Source: Thereva unica
Taxonomy: Eukaryota > Arthropoda > Insecta > Diptera > Therevidae
Assembly (NCBI GenBank): GCA_949987705.1
Contig: CATLJY010000888.1
Location: 1 to 64,000, forward strand
Direction of reading: 5' to 3'
Length of the DNA stretch: 64,000 bases
Below the pieces are notes generated by a model. That model had not been told where the DNA came from and ran no database searches. It worked only from the letters and a program-made list of their open reading frames with translations. Below, in pieces: positions 1-9,135 of the stretch. Both the position numbers and the translations under genes were made by a program. The first letter of the stretch is position 1. Every line of letters begins with the position of its first letter.

Positions 1-540
1 AAGAGCTTTTCCGGCAACTCGACTATATATTGAGCGGGCGCTCCTCGGGCCGTGCAGCTATGTGGATCGAGTTCGCGGATGAAAATTGTCCGGTGCACTT
101 TTATGACCTTGAAACCACTGTCCGCCATGATCTAGCCCACTGGCGACTTGACAGCTTATTACAATTGACCGCACCACGCAGTAATCCCCTATTTGTTCGA
201 GTCTCAAAAATGTACCAGAGGTCTGCACTCGTCGGCGGTCGCAGCACGACTGAGCATTTTTGTCATTCCGTCACGCGCCTTTCGACATTTTCATACAAAA
301 GAGCTTTTTCCGGCAACTCGACTATATATTGAGCGGTGGCTTCGCGCGCGACCCATTCACTCATTAAACTTTAGTTGGTGAGGAGTGAAGCAGGCAGCTC
401 CCTACCGCCTAAAGTTTTCTTAATTAATAATTAATGCTTAAGAATGGCTGACGCTCCTCGGGCCGTGCAGCTTTGTGGATCGAGTTCGCGGATCGAAATC
501 GTGAGGTGCACTTTTGCGACCTTTGACCCCAGATTGCGCC
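1..540. repeat. Homologous repeat (hr) copy at window edge
   Basis: Non-coding. This is one member of a repeat family found at seven places in the window. It carries the family hallmark at 366-417, an imperfect palindrome whose arms are AAACTTTAG and CTAAAGTTT, and the AT-rich TTAATTAATAATTAA block just after it. A second partial copy of the repeat body lies at about 1-60. The short ORFs here recur in every hr copy and are not genes. At about 150-165 this copy lacks an insert that the other hr clusters carry at the same point, so it serves as an empty-site reference. Confidence 0.85.
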
Positions 541-1031
541 CTCTCAGAGTTTAATACGAGTGATTGCAGTTGGTACCATAACTATCTCTTGCTACTTATT
601 TCCTCCCGTCGCTGTCATCAGCATGTTCCTCTCTACAACATATCCCAAAATCAAGGCCATCGGAGAGTTGTACCCTAAAAGCTACACAGTCAGACAGGGG
701 AAAGGATAATCTTTGAAACCAAAAAAAAATATAAAGGATGCGAGAGCGCGCCCATATATATATAAATGTGCTCAGGATGACAACAAAAAGGACATATTTA
801 AAAATCAAGGTCATCGGAGAGTTATAACCCAAAAGCTAGAATTTCCAAATTATTTATTTACTACAAGAACATATCAATATGCAAATAAGGACTACATCAC
901 AGCAACTGCAGAGTGTTATCCTTCACGAAGTATACCACTTTCTGCGAGTTCCGCACGCACCACAGGACGCTTCCAATACCATCATGCACGAATTTATCCG
1001 CGGGATTTTAAAAATAAAATACTAGCGAGTA
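541..1031. repeat. Non-coding stretch with a 38-bp imperfect direct repeat
   Basis: No convincing gene. Two copies of a 38-bp sequence lie at 647-684 and 801-838 and match at 34 of 38 bases by eye. A run of TATATATATA at about 752-762 lies between them. A hydrophobic minus-strand ORF (596-814) spans the repeats, but its start lies inside one of them and it has neither a TAAG nor a TATA-CAGT promoter, so it is not called. Confidence 0.5.
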
Positions 1032-3608
1032 CTAGCGATTGTTTATCCTATCGGCGACCTGTCTGTACTCGTCGTGGTCCATTAAATTATCGAGCTTAGT
1101 TTCCTTGCCACCGTGCCGCACAGCTACGTTCACTCGCACAGCATTTATTGTGCCGAGGGCATTGCTATTCTCCATCGGAAGGATGCGACCGCGCTCCTCC
1201 CGGGGTAGAGTTGCCTGGTAGTAGTCGTACACCCCGTGGTTGACGTTGTTTGTTGACAAGATGTGCACCTGGTAGTTGTCGAATTTCGTGGGGGCAATGT
1301 TCTTAAACGAAGATGCATTATTCTTGAGGACCCCCATCTGGTATTGTCCGCGGAGTATCTCGCTAGTGGGGTTGTTGCGCCGCAGTCGCTTCATCTGGCC
1401 CACGGGCTGGCGGGCAGGTATCGAGAATATCGATGCCACCACCTCCGTCTTGCTGTCGTAGCGGGAGCAGTCCTGCGGCAGCACGATGCCCTTCTGGCTG
1501 CAATCGTCGCAAAACTTCATGCCATCGTAGTTGGAGCACTCGATGCTCGTGACAACATCGACATACATGCGGAGAGTCTTTCCAATGGTCGCCCGCACAA
1601 TGCCAGTCACACAGATATCGAAATTTTCGCTCTCCAGGTGATGCATCTCATCGAAATACTTGTATATGTTGTATATGCGGCCAGCGGCATTCTCAGATTC
1701 CACCGCGTACATTTTGATTTGCGGAAATATCTTGATGCTGAGTGGTGCACCAAATTTTTCAATCCGCATGACCTTTAGCTCCTTGCGTATCGGCATGCCC
1801 ATCGAGTTTCTCGTCACCATGCAGTTGGCGGCGGTAAGGTTGTCCTCGAACACGATATTAGTGCTCCGGTCGAAATCGAACTCGAAGCGCGTCTTGTGCA
1901 TAATTACGCACGGCACCTTTAGGTCTCGGTTAATGATGTAGCTGTCACCGATAATCTGCGGATGACTGCTAAAACGAAGGTCGACGCTCATTAGCGTGTC
2001 GTTTGGGTTCAGATTTTTAATGGCGACATTGGTGTTTTCGTTGGTATAGCCAAAGTACTTTAGGGTCTTGCTCGTGGAATATCGGTTTTTCATATGGTTG
2101 GTCGCAATCAATAGCTTGCTACTTACTGCATATTGGGCGTCGGCAACCGTCTGCTCCGAAATGTTGGGCCCGAAAACCTTCAGGGTCACGGGTATGTCGT
2201 CGGCGCGCAGCGTATTGTGCAGCTCGAGTGGTGAAATCGCACAGTCACCGACTCTAATGAATGGTACACCCGGATAAATGTTGATCATTAGAAAGTCACT
2301 CGTTTCGTAGTACTCGTAATGAGAATTTAATTGCTTCAAGGCGCGCAGGGTGGTCATGTCGATTCTATCCACTGCTAATTGATATTTTGTGCATATGCAG
2401 CCATTTATCAGCACGTGTTTTTTCACGTTTGCGCCCCGCTCATAGGCGACAATAAGCCCCGAGTTGCACATGAATTCAATCACATCATTTATCGAGTCAC
2501 CGCGTGCCAGCGTCGCCTTTGTCGAGATCTCGACAGTGTCCAGCAGCGTGAGCCACCTGTTGGGCTGATTTATATTCATACTGCGCTCGATCGGGCACAA
2601 AAAGTACTCTGTGCGCTCCGGAACACTAGATTTCAGCACGCTGCGGCCGGTGGGGCGCACCACATATCTGTCGTACCGGGCCGCGGCCGCCTCGCGGGTA
2701 GTGGGGATCTGGTTCGGCGCAATCTTGCGGTAGTGGAACCCCGATATGCCGCAAAGTCCATTGGCCGAAGAGTTCTTCTTCGTGTCATTGACCGAGGCAA
2801 ACTCGATGCGCGTCGACAGAAACTTTTCGAGCTCGCCCCTCAACATGTAGCGGCGGATCAGCTTCCAATCATAGCGGGCCATCTGGCAGACCTCCATCAG
2901 TATGTGCATCATCGAAAAGATGAGCTTGTTCTCCATGCTGTCGATGGGCACAGTGTGCCTGTATATCTTTGACACCACGTCGTATATTTGGCTCATATCG
3001 AGGTGGGCGCCATCTACTGGAAACTCGATCGGTATGTCGAATGTGCCCGGGGCGAGCGTGTAGTTCTTGCCCAGGTTGCTACGGTACACCATCTCGCCAG
3101 ATTGCACCACAGTCAGCCGGTGCCCGGATTCCTGGCTGTCGTACAGATATATGCAAAAGATGTCGTTGCTGCGCTTGACCATGTGACCCATCTGCTTGCG
3201 GTTGGTGAAGATGTTGGGGAAGTAGCAGAGCGTCCCATCGACAAAGATCATGCCAAACAGGTTGTCGAAGCAGGACAAGTCGCGGCGGTACCTCTCCGGA
3301 TAGAGCTTCTGGAACACGGCGTGATCGAGCTCGGACCCAATCAGGATCGGGAATATGTTGCACACGTGGCGCTGCCTGCATTCGACGGTGCTGCAGTACG
3401 TGATGCACGTGAAGTAGGCCTCGTGCATATTCTTGCAGTGGTACAGCGGGGCATGCTCACTGTTCAAGATGCAACCAGGATCCGAGACAAAGGAAAAAAA
3501 ATATTTTGCATTCAGAAGCGAGCGCTGGCACGGCAGAAACGACTCAACGAGCTTGTTGTGCGCGACAAATTCGTCATACTCGGCGATGGTCGATTTATGC
3601 GGCAGCAT
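1032..3608 (-). CDS. lef-8: LEF-8, viral RNA polymerase beta-like subunit
   Basis: Catalytic-type subunit of the DNA-directed RNA polymerase that transcribes late genes, working with LEF-4, LEF-9 (both in this window) and P47. The 858-residue length fits the family. Near residues 690-705 it holds GMKFCDDCSQKGIV, which corresponds to the conserved G-x-K-x-C-x-x-x-x-QKG block near the C-terminus of LEF-8 proteins and of beta subunits in general. The ATG has no TAAG just before it, as expected for a gene needed before late transcription starts. It overlaps the 3' end of the small membrane protein gene (3595-3726) by 14 bases. The name rests on this motif, the length and the company of other polymerase genes. 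Confidence 0.85.
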   Translation of the reverse strand: MLPHKSTIAEYDEFVAHNKLVESFLPCQRSLLNAKYFFSFVSDPGCILNSEHAPLYHCKNMHEAYFTCITYCSTVECRQRHVCNIFPILIGSELDHAVFQKLYPERYRRDLSCFDNLFGMIFVDGTLCYFPNIFTNRKQMGHMVKRSNDIFCIYLYDSQESGHRLTVVQSGEMVYRSNLGKNYTLAPGTFDIPIEFPVDGAHLDMSQIYDVVSKIYRHTVPIDSMENKLIFSMMHILMEVCQMARYDWKLIRRYMLRGELEKFLSTRIEFASVNDTKKNSSANGLCGISGFHYRKIAPNQIPTTREAAAARYDRYVVRPTGRSVLKSSVPERTEYFLCPIERSMNINQPNRWLTLLDTVEISTKATLARGDSINDVIEFMCNSGLIVAYERGANVKKHVLINGCICTKYQLAVDRIDMTTLRALKQLNSHYEYYETSDFLMINIYPGVPFIRVGDCAISPLELHNTLRADDIPVTLKVFGPNISEQTVADAQYAVSSKLLIATNHMKNRYSTSKTLKYFGYTNENTNVAIKNLNPNDTLMSVDLRFSSHPQIIGDSYIINRDLKVPCVIMHKTRFEFDFDRSTNIVFEDNLTAANCMVTRNSMGMPIRKELKVMRIEKFGAPLSIKIFPQIKMYAVESENAAGRIYNIYKYFDEMHHLESENFDICVTGIVRATIGKTLRMYVDVVTSIECSNYDGMKFCDDCSQKGIVLPQDCSRYDSKTEVVASIFSIPARQPVGQMKRLRRNNPTSEILRGQYQMGVLKNNASSFKNIAPTKFDNYQVHILSTNNVNHGVYDYYQATLPREERGRILPMENSNALGTINAVRVNVAVRHGGKETKLDNLMDHDEYRQVADRINNR

Positions 3609-3726
3609 TGTCGGTCTTGTTTATGCTCTTGGATACGTTTGTCTTTTTGTAGATGTACCATGTGAGGGCGCCGACAGCGATAACTGCAACAATTATGATT
3701 GTTATGGTTACATATGTAAACTCCAT
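3595..3726 (-). CDS. Small single-pass membrane protein (43 aa)
   Basis: An ORF of 43 codons begins at 3726 and ends inside the start of lef-8. Residues 5-22 are strongly hydrophobic (TYVTITIIIVAVIAVGAL), followed by WYIYKK and a polar tail, so it reads as a membrane protein with a short outside N-terminus. The ATG is preceded directly by TATATAAGAGG, a typical late promoter of this virus, which is the main reason to accept so short a gene. Small membrane proteins of this size occur among PIF complex members (PIF-7 for example), but nothing in the sequence allows a family assignment. Product unknown. Confidence 0.6.
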   Translation of the reverse strand: MEFTYVTITIIIVAVIAVGALTWYIYKKTNVSKSINKTDNAAA

Positions 3727-3781
3727 CCTCTTATATATTACCTATCGATCCGCGCTGTCCGACGTCTGGGGAGATACTGTT

Positions 3782-5176
3782 CTACACCAGATATTTCTCG
3801 TGGTTTATAACGATATTCTTGAGGGGGGTGGTGCGTCTTATCGCATTCACGATATTTTCGGCGGAGACACATGATCCGTACAGGTTGACGCGCAGCAGCT
3901 CTATGGCGTCAAAGGTCGCTAAAAAGTCGCGCACTAGTGTCGCCAGTTGCGTTATGATGCCGCACGATGTGAAGAATGTGAGCGTCTTTCGCTTGAGATC
4001 GACAATGATCTGGCGGCGCTTGTTGTTGACGACTGGGTCCGGGAACGCAAACTCGTCATTCTGTATGATCTCGTCCCGTACAATGATCACGGGATCGTTC
4101 TCATAGATATTGCGCACCACATTGACCACATTGATCCAGCGCTCATTGTAGGCGGACACCTTATCGGAATTCTTTCTCGTGAAATTGTAGTTGGTCAGAA
4201 CGATGAGCGGCTCTTCGGTCCCGTCCATTTGTTGGCATGCCGTACTTGTCAGCACGTTGCCGTAGCAGCGGTTCAAGTAGTTGCGCATGCTCTTGTTATG
4301 CCTAACGCACATCGATATATATTTGTTGGCGGAATCGTAGATTTGTAGCTTGTTGCCAAAATACCGTATGTATTCCTCTAGACTCTCGTCGAGGCAATAG
4401 ACGCCTATGGTCTTGAGGTTGTTAATCGACTCGTAGAATCTGGTGATTTCTTGGCTGCCCAGCGCGTTGAGTGGCACAATCATGTCCTCGGGAGAGTGCA
4501 CCCTCACCAACTCGGCCATGTTTGTTGTGGTCTTCATGTCATCGTCGAGTGTGAGCACATGCAGAACCTTGAGCTTGGGCCATGGCGCTTCGATCGATAC
4601 CACCCGCACCGAGGCCCCGATTCGCAGTGTGTTGAGGAACGGAAACTTGCCGATATTGAGATCACCCGAGCTCTTTATGAGGTCTAGGGCGGTTAGGTGG
4701 GGGGCAATCAAGCTCTCGTTGATTTCGACCACCGACCCGCCGAATGTCGATAGGGTGCGCAGTTGCGGGCACTCGGCGCTGTCGCTGATAATCAGCGAGG
4801 AGCAGTAAATGTGCCGCAACTCGGGAAACAATCGCGACACGGTAGCTAGGTCGACCATGCCGTTGACAATCAATACGCGCAGACTCAGATTGGTGCGGCC
4901 CTGTATGGCCGAGGCCGGCATTGGGGCGAGCGGCGTGCTCGAGAAGACGGCGTCGCTGCCCGTCTTTTGGCAGAACTGGAAGAGCTGCTCGATGCTCCGA
5001 ACATCTCGAAGCCAGGTTATTGGAGGGGATGGCCCCGCCCCGTCGACATATTTGTCGTTTATAAAGGCACGATCATTGTCGGCGCGCCATTCCCAAATCT
5101 GTAGTGGTTTGAAAAAGGATAAATTGTATCCGTACGTGCGGTTAAATAAAGACCCTCGATTGTTTGCATACTCCAT
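3782..5176 (-). CDS. Leucine-rich-repeat-like protein, unknown function
   Basis: 464 residues, not recognised as a core gene. From about residue 90 to 260 the spacing of hydrophobic residues is repetitive, with segments such as LRVLIVNG, LRHIYCSS, LRTLSTFG, LNTLRIGA and LKVLHVLT about 20-25 residues apart, as in irregular leucine-rich repeats. The C-terminal half contains many polar stretches without a clear motif. The start codon follows TATAAG directly, so late expression is likely. It is divergent from the gene at 5183 with only six bases between them. A role in binding another protein is inferred from the repeat pattern only. Confidence 0.65.
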   Translation of the reverse strand: MEYANNRGSLFNRTYGYNLSFFKPLQIWEWRADNDRAFINDKYVDGAGPSPPITWLRDVRSIEQLFQFCQKTGSDAVFSSTPLAPMPASAIQGRTNLSLRVLIVNGMVDLATVSRLFPELRHIYCSSLIISDSAECPQLRTLSTFGGSVVEINESLIAPHLTALDLIKSSGDLNIGKFPFLNTLRIGASVRVVSIEAPWPKLKVLHVLTLDDDMKTTTNMAELVRVHSPEDMIVPLNALGSQEITRFYESINNLKTIGVYCLDESLEEYIRYFGNKLQIYDSANKYISMCVRHNKSMRNYLNRCYGNVLTSTACQQMDGTEEPLIVLTNYNFTRKNSDKVSAYNERWINVVNVVRNIYENDPVIIVRDEIIQNDEFAFPDPVVNNKRRQIIVDLKRKTLTFFTSCGIITQLATLVRDFLATFDAIELLRVNLYGSCVSAENIVNAIRRTTPLKNIVINHEKYLV

Positions 5177-5182
5177 CTTATA

Positions 5183-5704
5183 ATGGCACTACTCACCGGC
5201 CACCCCCAGTACCACCACTTGTGCGAAAAACGGCAATCTTACTACGGGCGCCGCCTCGCGAACCCTCGGAGGTACAAACTCTTGAACGGACCAGCCTCAC
5301 TGCGCGACTTGTGCATGCAGACACTCTTCAATGACAAAAAACACACCGCCCGGGCCGATCTCGTCAGGTTTATCGACACCCTCAACATCGATATAGAGAG
5401 CTCGCTGTTTTTCGCCGTCATGGAGCAGCGCAATATGGGCGAATTCACCATACGGACCATCCTAAACTGTATCACCACCGAGGAAAATTACATGCACGCG
5501 CGCATATTTGCCATCAAGAAATTTACTTTCTTCTCGCTGGGTGTGGAGAGACCAGATTCCACATTTATGAGGCGGCAGCGACATCCGCCGATGGAGGATC
5601 CTCTTCGGCCGTCGAGTGACTCTTTGGTGGATGGATTGAAGCTAGTTCGCAAGGAACAAATGAAAAACTCACACCGTATCTTGTATCTCTATTTATTACA
5701 ATAA
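5183..5704 (+). CDS. Conserved-type hypothetical protein (173 aa)
   Basis: A good-length ORF starting six bases from the divergent gene at 5176 and ending with a nine-base convergent overlap with the gene at 5696-6280. The tight packing on both sides supports it as real. The N-terminal two thirds look folded and basic-hydrophobic; from about residue 120 it is proline- and charge-rich. No family was recognised. The shared intergenic CTTATA serves the minus-strand gene as a late motif; the plus-strand gene has no TAAG of its own. Confidence 0.7.
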   Translation: MALLTGHPQYHHLCEKRQSYYGRRLANPRRYKLLNGPASLRDLCMQTLFNDKKHTARADLVRFIDTLNIDIESSLFFAVMEQRNMGEFTIRTILNCITTEENYMHARIFAIKKFTFFSLGVERPDSTFMRRQRHPPMEDPLRPSSDSLVDGLKLVRKEQMKNSHRILYLYLLQ

Positions 5705-6280
5705 ATTGACACTACAAAGTAGTGGAATTTCATAAAAAAGTATAACATAATTAACGTACACTGAAAAGTCATGGTTGGGTACAAAAAAGTCGTTGAGATC
5801 TAATCTGCTGGTATTTTTTGTGCGGCACATCCTGATGTAGTTTTCGTAGTATTTGCGAACACCCGTCGCAAGCACGTTGTTGATTTGCATGAGCCGCTCC
5901 ACCATCGGAATATACTGGATGAATTGTATCATCTCGGGCTGCGAGAATTGTATGTTGTTGACGGTGTACTGGTAGTCGGCTGGCCGGTTGCATCTGATTT
6001 CGCTCGTTTCCTGCATCACGGAAATGCTTTTCTTCAAGGTGATCCACTCTTCGAAACCCAGTAGTGCGGGGAGGTTCCCGAATCGGTGAATGATTGTTGT
6101 AGCTGCAAAGCTCTTTGGGTGGAACCCCACCATTACGCGTGTCCGCTGGTGCTCGTCCAGACTGTATGTGGAGCAGAGCAAGAGATTATCGACTGGCACT
6201 AGGCGCGGGGGCGTCGGTGGTGGCGGTTTCTGCTTACGCGTATATACGACTCTCAGCTTACTCGCTCTTTTTGTCTTCAT
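5696..6280 (-). CDS. Hypothetical protein with basic proline-rich N-terminus (194 aa)
   Basis: The first 30 residues are basic and proline-rich (TRKQKPPPPTPPRLVP), a possible nuclear localisation or nucleic-acid-binding tail. The rest is an apparently folded domain with many aromatic and hydrophobic residues. No family was recognised. A TATAAAATAG sequence lies on the coding strand about 50 bases before the ATG, and no TAAG is close to it. It meets the preceding plus-strand gene tail to tail with a nine-base overlap. Confidence 0.65.
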   Translation of the reverse strand: MKTKRASKLRVVYTRKQKPPPPTPPRLVPVDNLLLCSTYSLDEHQRTRVMVGFHPKSFAATTIIHRFGNLPALLGFEEWITLKKSISVMQETSEIRCNRPADYQYTVNNIQFSQPEMIQFIQYIPMVERLMQINNVLATGVRKYYENYIRMCRTKNTSRLDLNDFFVPNHDFSVYVNYVILFYEIPLLCSVNLL

Positions 6281-6371
6281 GGCGCGGCTTTCTGATAAAA
6301 ACTAAATCTCACACTTTGTTCTAGCTATTTTATAGTCGCGACGAATAGTTGGGGGCCAGTCCGATTTCAAG

Positions 6372-6632
6372 ATGCCGCAGTGGCACGACTTTATCGTGAC
6401 AACGTTCATGGATCGCGATGCATTCATGTGCGCCAGGCGCGACGAAAATTTCCTATCGTGCGCGTACTGGGTCGCGTTAACTAGCCCGGGTGAGATGCCG
6501 TATTTCGAGACAAAGCTGTCGCTCGCCGCCGATGACCCCGGGTCACTCTATCGGATCGTTAGGTGCTGCTGGTGTACGGTGTCGCTGCGACTGGAGTCGG
6601 TTCTCTATAAAAGGGGTGCAATGCAGTTCTAA
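6372..6632 (+). CDS. Small cysteine-containing ORF, possible BIR remnant
   Basis: 86 residues. The segment IVRCCWCTVSLRLE resembles the V-[KR]-C-x-x-C-x-x-x-L centre of a BIR domain, and an upstream R-x-E-x-F would fit the BIR start, but the downstream His and Cys zinc ligands are missing because the frame ends. It could be a decayed inhibitor-of-apoptosis gene, a short unrelated zinc-binding protein, or chance. Its 3' end runs through the TATA box of the next gene. Confidence 0.35.
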   Translation: MPQWHDFIVTTFMDRDAFMCARRDENFLSCAYWVALTSPGEMPYFETKLSLAADDPGSLYRIVRCCWCTVSLRLESVLYKRGAMQF

Positions 6633-6640
6633 ACACCAGT
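6606..6640 (+). promoter_or_regulatory. Early-type promoter (TATA plus CAGT)
   Basis: TATAAAA at 6606-6612 and CAGT at 6637-6640, 32 bases from the first T to the A of CAGT, the spacing of baculovirus-type early promoters. It lies 23 bases before the ATG at 6663. Confidence 0.65.
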
Positions 6641-6662
6641 CTCGTTCACCGCACTCTTTCAG

Positions 6663-7316
6663 ATGGAGGTATTAAAACTAACAAGCGACCCCTGGCACAA
6701 TCTACACAAGTTGCTGAGGCTCTCGTTCAAATATTACTACATTGACTACAAGCGCACGAGCCCATATACGTGCGGCTTTTGCGGAGTGCTATCGAGTCCG
6801 GGAGGCGGGGTCCGGTGCGCCGACTGTAAAAAATATGTCTGCAAGCGATGTCAGCCGTTTTATTCATCAGACGAGGACGGATGCGGATGCAGCACTCTCA
6901 GCATGTTTGCCTGCACAAAGAACTACCTGTGCGACAGGTGCACGTACTACCTGACTGACGATGGCGACACCACCTTCCAGCTCTCGTACAAGTGCATCTT
7001 TGCCGCCCTGGCGTATGCGTTTTCACCCCCGGGCGCGACCAACTACTACACCGACGATGCCATGCTCGCGATGATTGTCTACTTTGAGCGGGCCGATTTT
7101 ATCAACGAGATTAGCGAGGGCGTAGGCACCATACGAAAATTGCTCGAGCACGGTCCTTACCACACAATGGTGACCATGGCGTATGAACAGTACACGGCAA
7201 CCCACAAATCGGACCACGAGGCCCTCAACCGACTTAAACTAGATGTGCGGCGATTCGACATGAGTAAACTGACTTTTCAATTTTGTAATCATTTCTATAG
7301 GCGGCGAAATTTGTAG
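6663..7316 (+). CDS. Cysteine-rich zinc-binding protein (217 aa), unknown function
   Basis: Residues 38-98 hold a dense cysteine array: CGFC, CADC, CKRC, CGC, a single C and CDRC, suggesting two interleaved zinc sites of FYVE/PHD/RING-like arrangement, although no exact family spacing is met. The C-terminal half (about 100-217) has an ordinary hydrophobic pattern. The start is supported by the TATA-CAGT early promoter 23 bases upstream. Zinc-binding early proteins of such viruses often act in transcription control or ubiquitin transfer; neither can be chosen here. Confidence 0.75.
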   Translation: MEVLKLTSDPWHNLHKLLRLSFKYYYIDYKRTSPYTCGFCGVLSSPGGGVRCADCKKYVCKRCQPFYSSDEDGCGCSTLSMFACTKNYLCDRCTYYLTDDGDTTFQLSYKCIFAALAYAFSPPGATNYYTDDAMLAMIVYFERADFINEISEGVGTIRKLLEHGPYHTMVTMAYEQYTATHKSDHEALNRLKLDVRRFDMSKLTFQFCNHFYRRRNL

Positions 7317-7327
7317 TAGAATTAAGA

Positions 7328-7933
7328 ATGATTAATAAATATTCCAGAGAAACAATAAATGAAGCTCTTTCTGACTGGGCCTATGCCAAAGACGACGAGC
7401 CGCCGATAAGCTCGCTCAACTCCCGCCTAAACATGTACCAGTTTCGCGAGAAGAATGCCTCCCCCGGCGCCCCGATTGGCTCGAGCTTTGTTATCTACAA
7501 ATACTACCCTATCATTTCGTTGATTGGGTTCCCTAACCACTACTACCTCATGGTCGATGGAAAAGTGTGGCACCCCGGGTTCACAGATGATAAAAATATT
7601 TTTAAAAAGAACGATGTCGACGGCGGGCGCATGATTGGCATCAAGGAGATGTGCCATTATTGCCTGTATCACTTTATGCACAGCAATTTTGTGCACGACT
7701 CGAAATTCAACATTTTGACCAACAACTGCCAGTTTATAATTGGCCAGTGCCTCGAGACACTTGTCATAGGGGCATTCTTCACACTCTTGATTACCTCCAT
7801 GCTATCGGGCAACGAGATTTACTACGCCATCGCAATGGTGCTGCTGGTCGTCATGTTTCTAATATACAAGATCATACTGCGATTCAACTCTAATATCAAC
7901 TTTAAGAAATGCATACACATACGCCCCGCGTAA
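7328..7933 (+). CDS. ac81: Ac81-like membrane protein
   Basis: 201 residues. It contains HYYLMVDGKVWHPGF (His71), NNCQF (Cys134) and a hydrophobic segment at about 146-178, ending in a basic tail. The HPG motif, the downstream NC motif and the membrane segment are what I expect of Ac81, a gene shared by baculoviruses and nudiviruses whose role is poorly known. The His-before-NC order also resembles permuted papain-like proteins (NlpC/P60 and LRAT type), which suggests a possible thiol enzyme fold; this is inference. The start follows TTAAGAATG, a late motif, and lies 11 bases after the preceding gene. Confidence 0.65.
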   Translation: MINKYSRETINEALSDWAYAKDDEPPISSLNSRLNMYQFREKNASPGAPIGSSFVIYKYYPIISLIGFPNHYYLMVDGKVWHPGFTDDKNIFKKNDVDGGRMIGIKEMCHYCLYHFMHSNFVHDSKFNILTNNCQFIIGQCLETLVIGAFFTLLITSMLSGNEIYYAIAMVLLVVMFLIYKIILRFNSNINFKKCIHIRPA

Positions 7934-7938
7934 CCGCC

Positions 7939-9036
7939 CTACGTAATGTTGATCGTACAAACAACGTTGTTGGTTTTAAATACCTCGCGGTTGGATACCT
8001 CGCAAAACAGGAGCGCCTGCTCGTACATCTTTCGGATCATGCCGCTGATGCCCCCGATACAGTTTTCGGGCGTGAGTGTCATCTCGGAGGGATACTTTAG
8101 TAGTGCCAGTGGATTGACTGAATTATATTTGCTGACCATATCTTGGTACTTTTTGCGCAGCGACTCATCATCGATATCGCGAATCATCTTGAGCACATTG
8201 AAACGCTGCTCGGGCGGAATGCTGCAGAAGGTGGCCTTGTGCGTAGTGTTTTGCGGCGAGCCCTTGATCTGCTCAGTCAACAAGCGGTTGAATGGATCCA
8301 TGCCGGGGGTGCGCAGCGTAAAGTTTGTAATTTGTTTTTTTCTGTCGACCAGTATCTCGCGCTTGTTTAGCTCGACAAAAGAGTTGAGCAGCGACAGCAT
8401 GTTGATGATGAGCATCGTCTCGATACCGCTGTTGGCAAACTTGGGCAGGTACTTGGCCGTCATCTTGTATAGGGTGTCGGTATCTTGGTCGAGCGCCTCG
8501 TCGAGGAACATCTTGACCCAGTCGTACTGCTTTTTGGGAAACATGTCGGGCATCGTGTAGAGGTTTAGGAAGGCGCGAACAATGCTCGAAAACTTTTCGT
8601 AATTGGTGCCAATCGTCTTGCTGTTGGTTGCCTCTATCAATTTGCGCACCCCCTCCATGATCTCGCGGACCTGCACGTGCTCGGAACCCGGGGCCACCGC
8701 GGTGGGCGACGGGGGCTTGAGCCTCTCTAAAATTACGTCGAACTGGGGATTGTTGACTTTTCGCCGAACTTGTTCGAGCCCCCGTATATTGACAAAGACG
8801 ACATCTTTGTGGAAGGTGTCAATGTCTTGGGGGATGTCGGGGAGCAAGTCACCCATGCGCCGAAAATACGAGCGCACTCCCCAGCTCGTGAGGTCGTTCT
8901 CGGTCACGATAAAGGCCAAAGCGTCAGCCATAATGTAGCGCTCGGCCAACAAATCGATGACCCAGATTGAGTGCGTATCTTCATTGTCGGCACAAGGCTT
9001 GATAAAGCGGAGGGAAAGAATTGCTTCGGGAGCCAT
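7939..9036 (-). CDS. Hypothetical protein (365 aa), late type
   Basis: The start at 9036 is chosen over an upstream in-frame ATG because TTATAAGAGG sits immediately before it. The protein is soluble-looking, with no signal peptide or membrane segment and many helix-forming charged stretches in the middle (about 100-250). No family was recognised. It is convergent with the Ac81-like gene, five bases apart. A late-expressed structural or assembly protein is plausible from promoter type and size only. Confidence 0.7.
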   Translation of the reverse strand: MAPEAILSLRFIKPCADNEDTHSIWVIDLLAERYIMADALAFIVTENDLTSWGVRSYFRRMGDLLPDIPQDIDTFHKDVVFVNIRGLEQVRRKVNNPQFDVILERLKPPSPTAVAPGSEHVQVREIMEGVRKLIEATNSKTIGTNYEKFSSIVRAFLNLYTMPDMFPKKQYDWVKMFLDEALDQDTDTLYKMTAKYLPKFANSGIETMLIINMLSLLNSFVELNKREILVDRKKQITNFTLRTPGMDPFNRLLTEQIKGSPQNTTHKATFCSIPPEQRFNVLKMIRDIDDESLRKKYQDMVSKYNSVNPLALLKYPSEMTLTPENCIGGISGMIRKMYEQALLFCEVSNREVFKTNNVVCTINIT

Positions 9037-9135
9037 CCTCTTATAAATAAAACACTTTATTCGCTGGTATTGGGCGCTCTGCTCAAGCCAGGGTATTGGG
9101 CGATTCAAAATAAAGATAAAGAGAAAAAGACTAGT

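Noticed and set aside
596..814. Hydrophobic minus-strand frame of about 72 codons
   Set aside because: It spans the 38-bp direct repeats, and has neither a TAAG nor a TATA-CAGT promoter.
2379..3178. Long plus-strand frames inside lef-8
   Set aside because: They mirror the codon pattern of lef-8 on the other strand and show no domain.
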